From Ralstonia pickettii (GTDB lineage: Bacteria; Pseudomonadota; Gammaproteobacteria; Burkholderiales; Burkholderiaceae): 64,000 nucleotides of DNA. Within the stretch, counting starts at the first letter, position 1. Every line of letters begins with the position of its first letter. A model generated the notes under the pieces. The model saw only the letters and a program-made list of their open reading frames with translations, did no database searches and was not told the origin of the DNA. The stretch is from the NCBI RefSeq assembly GCF_000607165.1, contig NZ_JFZG01000031.1:1-64000 (forward strand), read 5' to 3'. Shown here piece by piece: positions 37,056 to 45,137 of the stretch. The translations under genes and the position numbers were made by a program.

Positions 37056-37499
37056 CTACGTTTGGAAACTGCAGTGAAGAATGGCCAGTGGCGGCGGTGG
37101 CGCGCGCGCTGTCACTTGAGCGCGCAGCACGGTGCGGAGATTGGCAAAAGCCACGGTGGCCGGTTCGATGACGCCCGTCAGCACCGGCAAGAATACCGGC
37201 AGTTGCGGTGCGACATGGTCGGCGCTCTTGGAGTCAGCCTGGCAGTGAGCCTGGCAAAGCGCGCCGTTGTCCATGTCCTGGCTGCTGCCCTGATCGGTCC
37301 CGCTGGCCATGTCGGCGCAGGATTCGGTCGGGGCGGCCTTCATGTTGTCGCTGCCCACTTGGTATCGGCTGCCGGCACAAGCGTACGCCGCCGCTGCCAG
37401 TTGGACTGACAGGAAGACCAGCAGGAGGATGCCAGCGAAGAAAGGATGCCGGCGCAGCGTGTGACGCAAGGGTTCTTTGCAGTGGCAGGATTTTCGCAA
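37056..37499 (-). CDS. Small envelope protein at the CusD position
   Basis: The frame is open from 37673, but a TTG at 37499 fits best because a hydrophobic segment (FFAGILLLVFLSVQLAAAAYACAG) follows. The 147-residue product resembles CzcI and DUF2946-like small exported proteins: a signal-like N-terminus, then a Cys/His pair pattern (GALCQAHCQADSKSADHV) and a conserved-looking end. In Cupriavidus the cus operon starts with cusD at this place, so it may be the cusD counterpart. The start and the homology are both uncertain. Confidence 0.5.
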   Translation of the reverse strand: MRKSCHCKEPLRHTLRRHPFFAGILLLVFLSVQLAAAAYACAGSRYQVGSDNMKAAPTESCADMASGTDQGSSQDMDNGALCQAHCQADSKSADHVAPQLPVFLPVLTGVIEPATVAFANLRTVLRAQVTARAPPPPLAILHCSFQT

Positions 37500-37546
37500 G
37501 GATACCGTGTTTTGCTCGCAATGCAACTGCGCGGAAAACAGGATCA

Positions 37547-37564
37547 GACGCCCGCATGGGCGTC
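37547..37564. promoter_or_regulatory. Perfect hairpin in the cus/cue divergent region
   Basis: GACGCCC-GCAT-GGGCGTC lies between the start of the leftward cus block and the CueR-type promoter. It may be an attenuator or an operator for the leftward genes. Confidence 0.35.
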
Positions 37565-37589
37565 GGGCAAAAGGACGATTGCGACGTCC

Positions 37590-37620
37590 TTGACCTTCCC
37601 ACTTGGGAAGGGTGTACCGT
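37590..37620 (+). promoter_or_regulatory. CueR-type copper promoter
   Basis: TTGACC and TACCGT are separated by 19 bases that carry the dyad CTTCCCACTTGGGAAGG. This is the CueR/HmrR operator form (dyad CCTTCC...GGAAGG inside an over-long spacer). It drives cueR and the copper ATPase. Confidence 0.85.
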
Positions 37621-37717
37621 GAAATCGTGAAGATTTGGGCACGCGCCGGTTCCGTGAAAGATGCCACGAACACCGGATACCGAAGGTGCCATGCGCACAG
37701 GAAGCGAGGAGCACGCC

Positions 37718-38146
37718 ATGAATATCGGACAAGCCGCGAGCGTCTCCGGCGTCTCGGCCAAGATGATCCGCTACTACGAAAGTATTGGCCTGGTCGCTTC
37801 GGCTGCCCGGAGCGAGGGCAACTACCGGATGTATCGTGAAATCGACATCCACACCCTGCGCTTCATCGGGCGTGCGCGGGCCTTGGGTTTCTCCATGGAG
37901 CAGATTCGAGAGCTGCTCGGGTTGTGGCAAAACAAGCGGCGCGCGAGCGTGGCGGTGAAGGCCATCGCGTTGCAGCGCATTCAGGAACTGGACGCCCGGA
38001 TTGCCGCGGTCAGCGGCATGCGGGACACCCTGCTGTATCTGGCGCAGCATTGTGATGGCGACGATCGACCTGCTTGCCCGATCTTGGAGGCGATCAGCAG
38101 CGCAGCCCCACGGCAATTGCCCGCACCGCAGGCCACAAGGCATTGA
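37718..38146 (+). CDS. cueR: MerR-family copper regulator CueR/HmrR
   Basis: The ATG at 37718 has GAGGAG upstream and begins MNIGQAASVSGVSAKMIRYYESIGL, the MerR helix-turn-helix. A dimerisation helix follows, and the C-terminal loop HCDGDDRPACPILEA has the two cysteines that bind Cu(I) in CueR. The product has 142 residues. It probably activates its own promoter at 37590 and thereby the copper ATPase 12 bases downstream. An upstream frame to 37661 is rejected. Confidence 0.9.
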   Translation: MNIGQAASVSGVSAKMIRYYESIGLVASAARSEGNYRMYREIDIHTLRFIGRARALGFSMEQIRELLGLWQNKRRASVAVKAIALQRIQELDARIAAVSGMRDTLLYLAQHCDGDDRPACPILEAISSAAPRQLPAPQATRH

Positions 38147-38158
38147 GGCTGCGCGAAA

Positions 38159-40567
38159 ATGAGCAACCAACAACCGCATCCGCATATGTCATCCGCCGCG
38201 CCCGGGCACGACGGCGAGCCGGAACGTGCACAAGCTGGAGGCCACCCGCATGCCACGGCGACGCGACTGACGCTCGTGACCGCCACGGAGGAACGGGACC
38301 CGGTGTGCGGTATGACGGTCAAGCCCAATACGCCGTACCAGTCAAGCTACGCGGGGACCCGATACAGCTTCTGTGGTGCAGCATGTCAGCGGAAGTTCGA
38401 GGCGGACCCCACGCGGTACACGCATCCACATGTCGCCTCCGCTGTGGACGATGCCAACGCGGCGCCGGACACCGTTTACACCTGCCCCATGCACCCCGAG
38501 ATCCGCCAGGATCATCCCGGGAGTTGCCCGAAGTGCGGCATGGCGCTTGAGCCGGCGATGCCGAGTCTTGAAGCGGATGAGAATCCCGAACTCGCGGCGT
38601 TCCGCCGGCGCTTCTGGTGGAGCTTGCCGCTGACGATCGCTGTCGTAGCGCTGGTAATGCTGGGGGGGCGTGTCGCTGGCGTGGCCCCGGCGGCGCAAGG
38701 CTGGGTGGAGTTTGCCTTGTCCGCGCCCGTAGTCTTGTGGGCCGGCTTCCCCATCTATGCCCGGTGCCTGCAATCGTTCCGCAACCGCAGCCCGAACATG
38801 TGGACTCTGATCGGGCTGGGCACCGGTGCGGCCTTCATATACAGCGTTGCGGCCACTGTTGCGCCCGAGCTGTTTCCCCGCAGCTTTGTTGTGCATGGCC
38901 GCATTGCGGTCTACTTCGAAGCCGCCGCCGTCATCATTTCACTGACGCTGCTGGGCCAGATCTTCGAATTGAAGGCACGTTCGCAGACTTCGGCCGCCAT
39001 CAAGTCGCTGCTCGGTCTGGCGCCAAAAACGGCGCGCCGCCTCAATCCTGACGGCAGCGAAGAGGATATCCCGCTCACGCACGTACATGTCGGCGACCTG
39101 CTGCGGATTCGCCCCGGCGAAAAGGTGCCAACCGATGGCATCGTGACCGAAGGAGCAAGCGCCATCGACGAATCGATGATCACCGGCGAGCCGTTGCCTG
39201 TTTCCAAGCATGCTGGCGACCATGTGATCGGCGCCACACTCAATACGTCGGGCAGCCTGGTCATGCGTTCGGAAAAGGTCGGCGCACAGACAGTGCTGTC
39301 GCAGATCGTGCAGATGGTGGCCCAGGCCCAGCGCTCGAAGGCGCCCATGCAGCGCATGGCGGACCAGGTGGCGGGGGTATTCGTACTGGTGGTGGTAGCG
39401 ATTGCCGTGCTTGCCTTCTTCGGCTGGGGATTTTTCGGCCCCGAGCCGAGCTGGGTCTTTGGACTGGTCAATGCCGTGGCCGTGTTGATCATCGCCTGTC
39501 CATGCGCGCTGGGGCTGGCTACGCCAATGTCGATCATGGTGGCGAGCGGCAAGGCCGCGACCCAGGGCATCCTGTTCCGGGATGCGGCGGCCATCGAGCA
39601 TTTCCGCAAGGTTGACACTCTCATCGTCGACAAGACCGGCACGTTGACCGAGGGCCGTCCGGTCTTCGAGCGGGCATTGGCCGTCGATTCGCTCGATGAG
39701 ACCACGGTGCTTCGTCTGGCGGCGAGTCTCGATCAGGGCAGCGAACACCCGCTGGCAGCCACCATTGTTGCGGCGGCGCGTGAGCGTGGCCTGACGTTAG
39801 GCAAGGCCGAACATTTCGCATCGGACGCGGGTATGGGCGTGCGGGGCCGGGTTGACGGTCACCAACTGATACTCGGCAATGCCTCCCTGATGCGTCGGGA
39901 GCAAGTCGCCATTGAATCACATGCGTTGCGGGCAAATGTGCTTGGTCAGTACGGCGCCAGTGTCATGTACCTGGCCGTTGACCGGAAATTGGCGGGGCTG
40001 CTGACGGTCTCGGACCCGGTCAAGGCCAGCACTCCCGAAGCGCTTGCGGCGCTCAAAGCGGCCGGGATTCGCGTGGTGATGGCAAGTGGCGACAGCATCG
40101 CGACAGCGCGAGCCGTGGCCGGCCCTCTTGGCATTAACGAGGTTCACGGCGAGGTCAAACCGGCTGACAAGCTGGCACTGGTCGCAAAACTCCAGAGCGA
40201 GGGCCACGTAGTGGCCATGGCTGGCGACGGCATCAACGATGCACCGGCACTGGCCAAAGCCGACGTCGGCATCGCCATGGGGACTGGAACCGATGTGGCG
40301 ATGCACAGCGCCCAGGTCACGCTGGTCAAGGGCGACCTGCGCGGCCTTGCACGCGCGCGGGAACTGTCGCAAGCCACGATTGCCAATATGAAACAGAACC
40401 TGGGATTTGCGTTCGTCTACAACGCGCTGGGCATCCCACTGGCCGCAGGGGCGCTGTACCCGTTCACGGGGTGGCTGCTGTCACCGATGATTGCGGCCTT
40501 GGCCATGAGCTTGAGCTCGGTGTCGGTGATCTCCAATGCGCTTCGATTGAGGACACAAGTGCCTTAG
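38159..40567 (+). CDS. copF: Copper-exporting P1B-type ATPase with YHS domain
   Basis: The 802-residue protein has a His-rich N-terminus, a YHS/TRASH domain (DPVCGM at residues 47-52, then FCGAAC), and a heavy-metal-binding segment [20 protein letters not shown] at residues 107-126. The core carries the Cu(I) site CPC (residues 447-449, [12 protein letters not shown]), the phosphorylated Asp491 in DKTGT, and [15 protein letters not shown]. It exports Cu(I) from the cytoplasm. This layout matches CopF of Cupriavidus. It is co-transcribed with cueR. Confidence 0.9.
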   Translation: MSNQQPHPHMSSAAPGHDGEPERAQAGGHPHATATRLTLVTATEERDPVCGMTVKPNTPYQSSYAGTRYSFCGAACQRKFEADPTRYTHPHVASAVDDANAAPDTVYTCPMHPEIRQDHPGSCPKCGMALEPAMPSLEADENPELAAFRRRFWWSLPLTIAVVALVMLGGRVAGVAPAAQGWVEFALSAPVVLWAGFPIYARCLQSFRNRSPNMWTLIGLGTGAAFIYSVAATVAPELFPRSFVVHGRIAVYFEAAAVIISLTLLGQIFELKARSQTSAAIKSLLGLAPKTARRLNPDGSEEDIPLTHVHVGDLLRIRPGEKVPTDGIVTEGASAIDESMITGEPLPVSKHAGDHVIGATLNTSGSLVMRSEKVGAQTVLSQIVQMVAQAQRSKAPMQRMADQVAGVFVLVVVAIAVLAFFGWGFFGPEPSWVFGLVNAVAVLIIACPCALGLATPMSIMVASGKAATQGILFRDAAAIEHFRKVDTLIVDKTGTLTEGRPVFERALAVDSLDETTVLRLAASLDQGSEHPLAATIVAAARERGLTLGKAEHFASDAGMGVRGRVDGHQLILGNASLMRREQVAIESHALRANVLGQYGASVMYLAVDRKLAGLLTVSDPVKASTPEALAALKAAGIRVVMASGDSIATARAVAGPLGINEVHGEVKPADKLALVAKLQSEGHVVAMAGDGINDAPALAKADVGIAMGTGTDVAMHSAQVTLVKGDLRGLARARELSQATIANMKQNLGFAFVYNALGIPLAAGALYPFTGWLLSPMIAALAMSLSSVSVISNALRLRTQVP

Positions 40568-40679
40568 GCGCAGCATTTTGGATGAACATCATGTCCACCG
40601 CCTACCGGCCTCCATTCGCGCCCGTCTTGTGGTCAAGTTTTGGCAGGCCTAGACTGAACGCACCTGTTTGCAGGGATAC

Positions 40680-41066
40680 ATGAAGCATCGCCATTCCCCC
40701 CTCGCGCAGTTGCTTGCGCTCGCGTTGCTCGCGACGGTGTTGTTCACGCGCGTGGCGATTGCGGGATACGTTTGCCCGCCCGAGGCAGGGGCCATAGTGG
40801 ACGCCTCGGCGATGGCTGTTTCCGTCGTGAACTGCCAGGACATGGACGATGCGCAGCCTGCGCTCTGCGCGGACCATCGGCACGATGGCCGCCATTGGGC
40901 GGATGCCAACGGCCATGCGCCTGATCTTGGCATGCTGCCCGCCGCAATCGGGCTCGTGCATGTTCTTCCTCCGACTCCATACGCCGGACCGGCTTACCCG
41001 AAGGCCTATCGGCCCACTGCAGTACCTGGGCCCATCTACCTCGCAACAGCGCGCTTGCGAATCTGA
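40680..41066 (+). CDS. Small envelope protein of the GYVCP type (copy 2)
   Basis: The ATG at 40680 has GCAGGG upstream and gives 128 residues. The N-terminal hydrophobic segment ends in AIAGYVCP, as in the paralogue at 29984, and the C-terminus has GPIYLATARLRI. Cysteines at GYVCP, VNCQD and ALCADH, and histidines in DGRHWADANGH, could bind metal. It follows the copper ATPase by 112 bases and precedes a GPNWDAINSAR protein, the same order as in the leftward block. The function is unknown. Confidence 0.65.
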   Translation: MKHRHSPLAQLLALALLATVLFTRVAIAGYVCPPEAGAIVDASAMAVSVVNCQDMDDAQPALCADHRHDGRHWADANGHAPDLGMLPAAIGLVHVLPPTPYAGPAYPKAYRPTAVPGPIYLATARLRI

Positions 41067-41186
41067 TCCTCCCCACACGCGGCGACCCATTGCCGCGAGC
41101 CTTGATTTCAGCCGCCTCCCGGCGGGATGTCTGCGGATTCCCGTCTGGATCGGGCCCGAAGGAAACCTTGTGTGGGGAAGACCATC

Positions 41187-41429
41187 ATGCATTCCGTTCT
41201 CAGAATCGCCGCATCTCTTTTGTTCGGTGTCGCCGCTAGCGCCGCCTTCGCGGGTCCCAACTGGGACGCCATCAACAGTGCACGCGCGGCTGCAAAGCAT
41301 TCTGCCGCCGTTTCCGGCACCGCGTCGAGCAAAGAGGCGATGCAGAAGCAGTGCGCTGAAATGATGAAATCGACGGATGCCCGTCCGATGGACGGCGTCA
41401 GCCCGAAGGGCGCTCCCGAGGCGAAATGA
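41187..41429 (+). CDS. Small secreted protein of the GPNWDAINSAR type
   Basis: The ATG at 41187 follows GGGGAAG and gives an 80-residue protein with a signal peptide (to about residue 22). The mature N-terminus GPNWDAINSARAAAK is nearly identical to that of the CzcE-like protein at 29356, but the CzcE-like domain is absent here. One cysteine (KQCAEMMK) and several methionines remain. It may be a shortened relative. The function is unknown. Confidence 0.6.
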   Translation: MHSVLRIAASLLFGVAASAAFAGPNWDAINSARAAAKHSAAVSGTASSKEAMQKQCAEMMKSTDARPMDGVSPKGAPEAK

Positions 41430-41562
41430 GCGCGTGCGCTTCGGCCTGATGGCCGGGCCGCCCATATCGACGCCACCGGCTCCTGGAGTTAAGCCGCTTG
41501 ATCTTGCGGCACATGGCATCGGCGGCGAACAGCTTCAAGCTCAATCGAATATGGAGATCGAC

Positions 41563-41868
41563 ATGAAGACGAGATCACACGTGGCCGCAACGCTTGTGCT
41601 TGCCCTACTTGGGGCCGGTGGCTGGAGCGTGGCAGCCAGCCCTAGCCGTGGCGCCGACGGCACCAAATCGGGGTCACCAGACCCCATGCATTCCATGATG
41701 ATGAGCCACATGATGGACAGCGGCATGATGGGCGGTTGTCCGATGATGGGGCAACTGCCGCCCGGCAACGAGAAGCTCTCGATGCAGATGCACGGCGAGA
41801 TGATGCAGGCGATGGGAGAAATTCTGCGCAAGTACGCGGACAATATCCAGACACCCTCGTCGAAATGA
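41563..41868 (+). CDS. Methionine-rich periplasmic protein
   Basis: The ATG at 41563 has GGAG seven bases upstream and gives 101 residues. After a signal peptide (about 26 residues) comes a dense methionine/histidine stretch (MHSMMMSHMMDSGMMGGCPM) and further Met residues in MQMHGEMMQAMGEI. Such stretches bind Cu(I) or Ag(I) in periplasmic proteins such as CopK, PcoE or SilE. It lies in the rightward copper run and is probably a periplasmic metal sponge. The family is not certain. Confidence 0.65.
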   Translation: MKTRSHVAATLVLALLGAGGWSVAASPSRGADGTKSGSPDPMHSMMMSHMMDSGMMGGCPMMGQLPPGNEKLSMQMHGEMMQAMGEILRKYADNIQTPSSK

Positions 41869-41916
41869 CGGTGGCCGGCCGTATCGAGAACCACCGAGTA
41901 CCACAGGAGTACCGCT

Positions 41917-42162
41917 ATGAAATGCAATACGAGAACCATGGCCGCTGTGGGCGCTGCCCTGGTGGCGATCCTGGCGATCGCCTATACCGTTTTCCCGTCA
42001 GTTCGTGCCTTCGTGCTGGGCATTGGCCCCTACCTGTTGATTCTGGTCTGCCCGCTATCGATGTGGCTGATGATGAAAGGCATGCAAGGTCAAGACGACC
42101 AGCGGCGTTCGACAACCGACGACACGCCTGAGCGGAAGCAGCCGTTTCGGATCGAAAAGTGA
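41917..42162 (+). CDS. DUF2933-type small membrane protein
   Basis: The 81-residue protein has two membrane segments (residues of about 9-28 and 32-53) and the DUF2933 pattern LLILVCPLSMWLMMKGMQG, usually followed by a His/Gly-rich tail that is here replaced by a charged tail. DUF2933 proteins occur beside copper genes in many proteobacteria. Its role is unknown. A two-base spacer to the next frame suggests co-transcription. Confidence 0.65.
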   Translation: MKCNTRTMAAVGAALVAILAIAYTVFPSVRAFVLGIGPYLLILVCPLSMWLMMKGMQGQDDQRRSTTDDTPERKQPFRIEK

Positions 42163-42236
42163 ATCGTGGCGCGGTGCAGGCACGTATCACAGATGCGAGC
42201 ACCGCCACGAGCACGCCAAGGACAGGAGGTGGCGTG

Positions 42237-42458
42237 ATGGGCGAACTATCGACATGGAAGGTGGTCTGGATCGTCCTGGCCGTCGTCGGCGCCATCGCGA
42301 TCCTCGGGGGATTGGGCATGCTGGCGATGCACCGTTGCATGACAGGCAGTTGGACGTGCTGCCAACAGACTAGCCATACCGTTGGTTGGGTTGGGCCGAC
42401 TGCGTTGGAAGCTGGAAGCTCACAGGACTCGAGGACACGCGACGTTCAGCACGCGTGA
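42237..42458 (+). CDS. Small single-pass membrane protein
   Basis: The ATG at 42237 has a strong AGGAGGT ribosome binding site, so it is preferred over the frame opening at 42159. The 73-residue protein has one membrane segment (WKVVWIVLAVVGAIAILGGLGML) followed by HRCMTGSWTCCQQ, with three cysteines that could bind metal. It sits between the DUF2933 gene and the PII-like gene. No family is recognised. Confidence 0.5.
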   Translation: MGELSTWKVVWIVLAVVGAIAILGGLGMLAMHRCMTGSWTCCQQTSHTVGWVGPTALEAGSSQDSRTRDVQHA

Positions 42459-42553
42459 TAGCGCCGCTGATGGCTTCCTGGACGTGCAGGACTTGAAGAC
42501 ATCGAGAGCGTAACGAAAACTGGCGCAGCAGCCGGGGTATCAAGGAGACGGTC

Positions 42554-42862
42554 ATGAGCATCAAATGGGTGATTGCCATTGTTCCCACCGAACTGCTGGA
42601 GCAGCTAGAAAGGAAGCTTGCGACCGTCCACGCCCCGGACCTGACGATCACAAGGGTCAAGGGGTATGGCGAGTACAAGAATTTCTTTTCCAGCGACCTG
42701 ACCAGCGTGCATACCAAGGTTGAAATTTTCGCGGACGAGGCCGACGTCGAGGCCATCACCAACGCCATCGTCGAGGTCGGAAAGTCGACGGTGCCGGGTG
42801 CCGGGATCGTGGCGGCTGTTCCCGTCGAGAAGCTCTTGCACCTTCACATCGAGTCCAAGTGA
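42554..42862 (+). CDS. PII-like (GlnB-family) protein
   Basis: The 102-residue protein has the PII fold pattern: KGYGEYKNFF, HTKVEIFADEADVEAITNAI and GAGIVAAVPVEKL. The uridylylation tyrosine of classical nitrogen PII proteins is not evident in the shortened T-loop. PII-like proteins beside metal or bicarbonate transporters are thought to sense small ligands and gate the transporter; that role is inference here. It has a ribosome binding site (AAGGAG) and follows the small membrane protein. A double zinc-ribbon protein is at 44223. Confidence 0.75.
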   Translation: MSIKWVIAIVPTELLEQLERKLATVHAPDLTITRVKGYGEYKNFFSSDLTSVHTKVEIFADEADVEAITNAIVEVGKSTVPGAGIVAAVPVEKLLHLHIESK

Positions 42863-42952
42863 TGTGACAGGCAGTACTCACGTGCGCAGCCCCCAGCCTG
42901 CGGTACTCCACCACACGTCCAGGCACGTTCACCATTGCAAAACGTTTATACC

Positions 42953-42974
42953 AAGATGACATTTCTGTCATCTT
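42953..42974. promoter_or_regulatory. Copper-box-like operator upstream of truncated kinase
   Basis: AAGATGACA and TGTCATCTT form a 22-bp palindrome around TTTC. This resembles the CusR/CopR box (ATGACAA-NN-TTGTCAT) bound by copper two-component regulators. It precedes the truncated kinase at 43111. Confidence 0.55.
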
Positions 42975-43110
42975 TGGTTGCGGCGATGCTTTCCGGTCTA
43001 CGCTGGTGCCGAAATCTGGAGCCTCCGGACAACCGGTGGCTCCAACCGTTCGAATCGCACTCAGGGCGCCATGCCGAACTATCGTGTCAGCTTTCAAGAA
43101 CCATCAAATC

Positions 43111-43677
43111 ATGCACGGTCCCCGCTCGTTGGCGTGGCGGACAAGTGCACTTGCGACGTTGGGAACGATGGCAGCAGTAGTCGTCCAATCGGTCTTTGCG
43201 GGCTCAGGACAGATCGCAGCGACCCCAAGTCTCACCTGGGCTCTCATCTGGGCGCTGATCCTGCCGCTGATTGTGGGTATGTGCACCCATCGTCTGGTCT
43301 CGCGCAGCCTGTCGCCAATGCGGTGCCTCGCAGCCAAGGGCGATCAGACAGCCTTTGGGATTGTTCATCTTTCGCTGTCGGGAAGCATACCGACCGAAGT
43401 TCAACCGTTGGTCGATGCCTTGCGCGACGTTTCGTCGAAGCACGAAGAGACCGTGGCGGCTGTGCGCTCGATTTACACCGATCTCAATCACGACTTGCGC
43501 ACTCCGCTGCATACTCTCGCCTTGCAAACAGAAGTGACATTGATTGCCCCTCGCAGCGCCGAAGAATATGAGGCCTTGTTGCGCTCGAACCTGGAGGAGT
43601 TTGCGCGGCTAGCGACTGCTACCGACAGGACGCTGCAGGCGCTACGCGAGCTCGCGCTGCGGCGCCATGAATCGTGA
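43111..43677 (+). pseudogene. Sensor histidine kinase truncated after HisKA
   Basis: The 188-residue frame has one or two membrane segments (residues of about 12-45), a HAMP-like stretch and a HisKA box LNHDLRTPLHTL with the phosphorylated histidine. The same box in CzcS in this window reads LAHDLRTPLNNL. The frame then stops; there is no ATP-binding domain. It resembles a CopS/CzcS-type metal sensor cut short. No response regulator lies beside it. It is either a decayed gene or a protein that acts only through its HisKA dimer. The ATG at 43111 is chosen; a GTG at 43006 is in frame. Confidence 0.6.
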
Positions 43678-43730
43678 CGATGCGACTCGCGCGCACGGAC
43701 ACCGGAGCCAAGCGCCGCTCGGCGCTCTAC

Positions 43731-43746
43731 ATGACAAGATTGTAAT
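43731..43746. promoter_or_regulatory. Copper-box-like operator
   Basis: ATGACAA-GA-TTGTAAT (arms 6 of 7) matches the CusR/CopR box. It lies 90 bases upstream of the DPYTDG-repeat gene at 43836 and may control it. Confidence 0.5.
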
Positions 43747-43835
43747 AAGGTCGTCATGAGCGTGCGGGTGCCGTCTCCGTAGACTGCTCACACGGTCAAC
43801 CACGGTGGTTGACCACTGACACGGAGAACAAAGCC

Positions 43836-44096
43836 ATGAAGACCACGTCCAAGATTGCAGTTGCCGGCATCCTGCTGTTTGCTTCGACGATGCCTTCGTT
43901 TGCGGCCGGCATCGGCACCCAGGTGAACTCGGTTCTCGAGAACGCTCGCGCCCAGGGCCCGCGCGACCCGTACACCGATGGTGGCCGTGCGCAGTCGCGT
44001 GATCCGTACACCGACGGCCAGAGTGTCACGCAGCGGGACGTCTATACCGGCGGCGCGAACGTTGCACAACGCGACGTCTACACCAACGGGCTGTAA
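43836..44096 (+). CDS. Secreted DPYTDG-repeat protein (second copy)
   Basis: The ATG at 43836 follows GGAGAACAAAGCC. The 86-residue protein has a signal peptide (to about residue 23, ending SFAA) and four repeats, RDPYTDG, RDPYTDG, RDVYTGG and RDVYTNG, at intervals of 10-12 residues. It is a paralogue of the protein at 28997. A copper-box-like site lies upstream. Its role is unknown; the repeats may bind metal or an envelope partner. Confidence 0.65.
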   Translation: MKTTSKIAVAGILLFASTMPSFAAGIGTQVNSVLENARAQGPRDPYTDGGRAQSRDPYTDGQSVTQRDVYTGGANVAQRDVYTNGL

Positions 44097-44222
44097 CTCA
44101 GTCATTGGAATTGACGATCGCTGATGCTTTCAAAGGCCGGCGACTCGCCAATCGCAGCGGGTCCCGCAGGGCAGCCCCTGGTCCTCCATACTGAAGCGCT
44201 ACAAAACTACGGATGTAAACGC

Positions 44223-44504
44223 ATGAGTCTGCTCAAGCGATTGTTCGGCGGTCACCACGGTGGCCACCGCCCGAACGGCGGTCACCACGGCAGACGCCAT
44301 GGTGACGCTCACGACCGCGCCCAGGCGGGGATCCCCTCGAATCCTTGGCCCACCACTTGTCTCGGGTGTGGCTCGATTGCATCTCAGCGCGCCCAGTTTT
44401 GTCCGCAGTGCGGCAAGTCACTGGCTGGGGTGGTGTGCGGCCAATGCGGGAGCGCGGCCCAGCCGGGCGCAAAATTTTGTGCCGAATGCGGCACCGCGCT
44501 GTAG
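44223..44504 (+). CDS. Double zinc-ribbon protein with His-rich N-terminus
   Basis: The ATG at 44223 gives 93 residues. The first 35 are rich in His and Gly (FGGHHGGHRPNGGHHGRRHG). Two zinc ribbons follow: CLGCG...CPQCGKSL and CGQCG...CAECGTAL. The protein is probably cytoplasmic and metal-binding. Similar small zinc-ribbon proteins are found near metal efflux genes. An upstream frame to 44124 is rejected because it lacks a ribosome binding site. Confidence 0.65.
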   Translation: MSLLKRLFGGHHGGHRPNGGHHGRRHGDAHDRAQAGIPSNPWPTTCLGCGSIASQRAQFCPQCGKSLAGVVCGQCGSAAQPGAKFCAECGTAL

Positions 44505-44725
44505 CGCCGACCTCGTCGTGCACTGCGCGGCTCTCTCCGACAAGCAGGCCTTTTGGTCTCGGTCGTAGCCGCCGGATTCGCTCCCGGATGCAGTCTTGTG
44601 TTGGGCGCGCGCGCCGCTAGACCTCGCCCTGTCATCATCCGTATCCCGCTCTTCGAGTAAACTGACGCGCAAATTCGTAAAGCGGTGCCATTTGCGCGCG
44701 CCAGCCAACACTTCTTCAGCCATTC

Positions 44726-45073
44726 ATGCGGCGGTTCTGCTTGATCCTGCTTTTGTTGATCCTGCCATTCCAGTTCAACTGGGCGGTAGCGGCCGCCTAT
44801 TGCCAGCATGAAGAGGCCAGCCAATCCAAGTGGCATTTCGGCCACCACGAGCACCACCATCAATCCAGCACAAAAGCGGGGCATGACAAGAAGGCCGTGA
44901 TCGATACGGACTGCGGCGTATGTCATCTGGTCTCCGCTGCGATGGCCTGCGGTCAGCCGCTTCGCCTCGACACGGTCGATCGCGCCCAGACGCCGCCCGT
45001 TTCACATGCGTTGAAACTGACCTCATCTAGCACCCGCGCACCGGATCGCCCCCAGTGGCGCCGTCTCACATAG
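44726..45073 (+). CDS. czcI: CzcI-type small periplasmic protein
   Basis: The 115-residue protein has a signal peptide (MRRFCLILLLLILPFQFNWA), a His-rich segment (HFGHHEHHHQSS) and a CGVCH motif typical of CzcI. CzcI precedes czcC in Cupriavidus czc operons and is thought to affect regulation. It lies 64 bases before czcC and is the first gene of the czc operon. Confidence 0.8.
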   Translation: MRRFCLILLLLILPFQFNWAVAAAYCQHEEASQSKWHFGHHEHHHQSSTKAGHDKKAVIDTDCGVCHLVSAAMACGQPLRLDTVDRAQTPPVSHALKLTSSSTRAPDRPQWRRLT

Positions 45074-45137
45074 ACGGCGAGACCCACTGAGCCTGCGTCT
45101 CGCCGAATTCCCACGGTTTGTATCCTGGTGCAATTCG

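Noticed and set aside
43006-43110. Longer N-terminus for the truncated kinase
   Set aside because: The extra 35 residues from a GTG look non-coding and lack a ribosome binding site.
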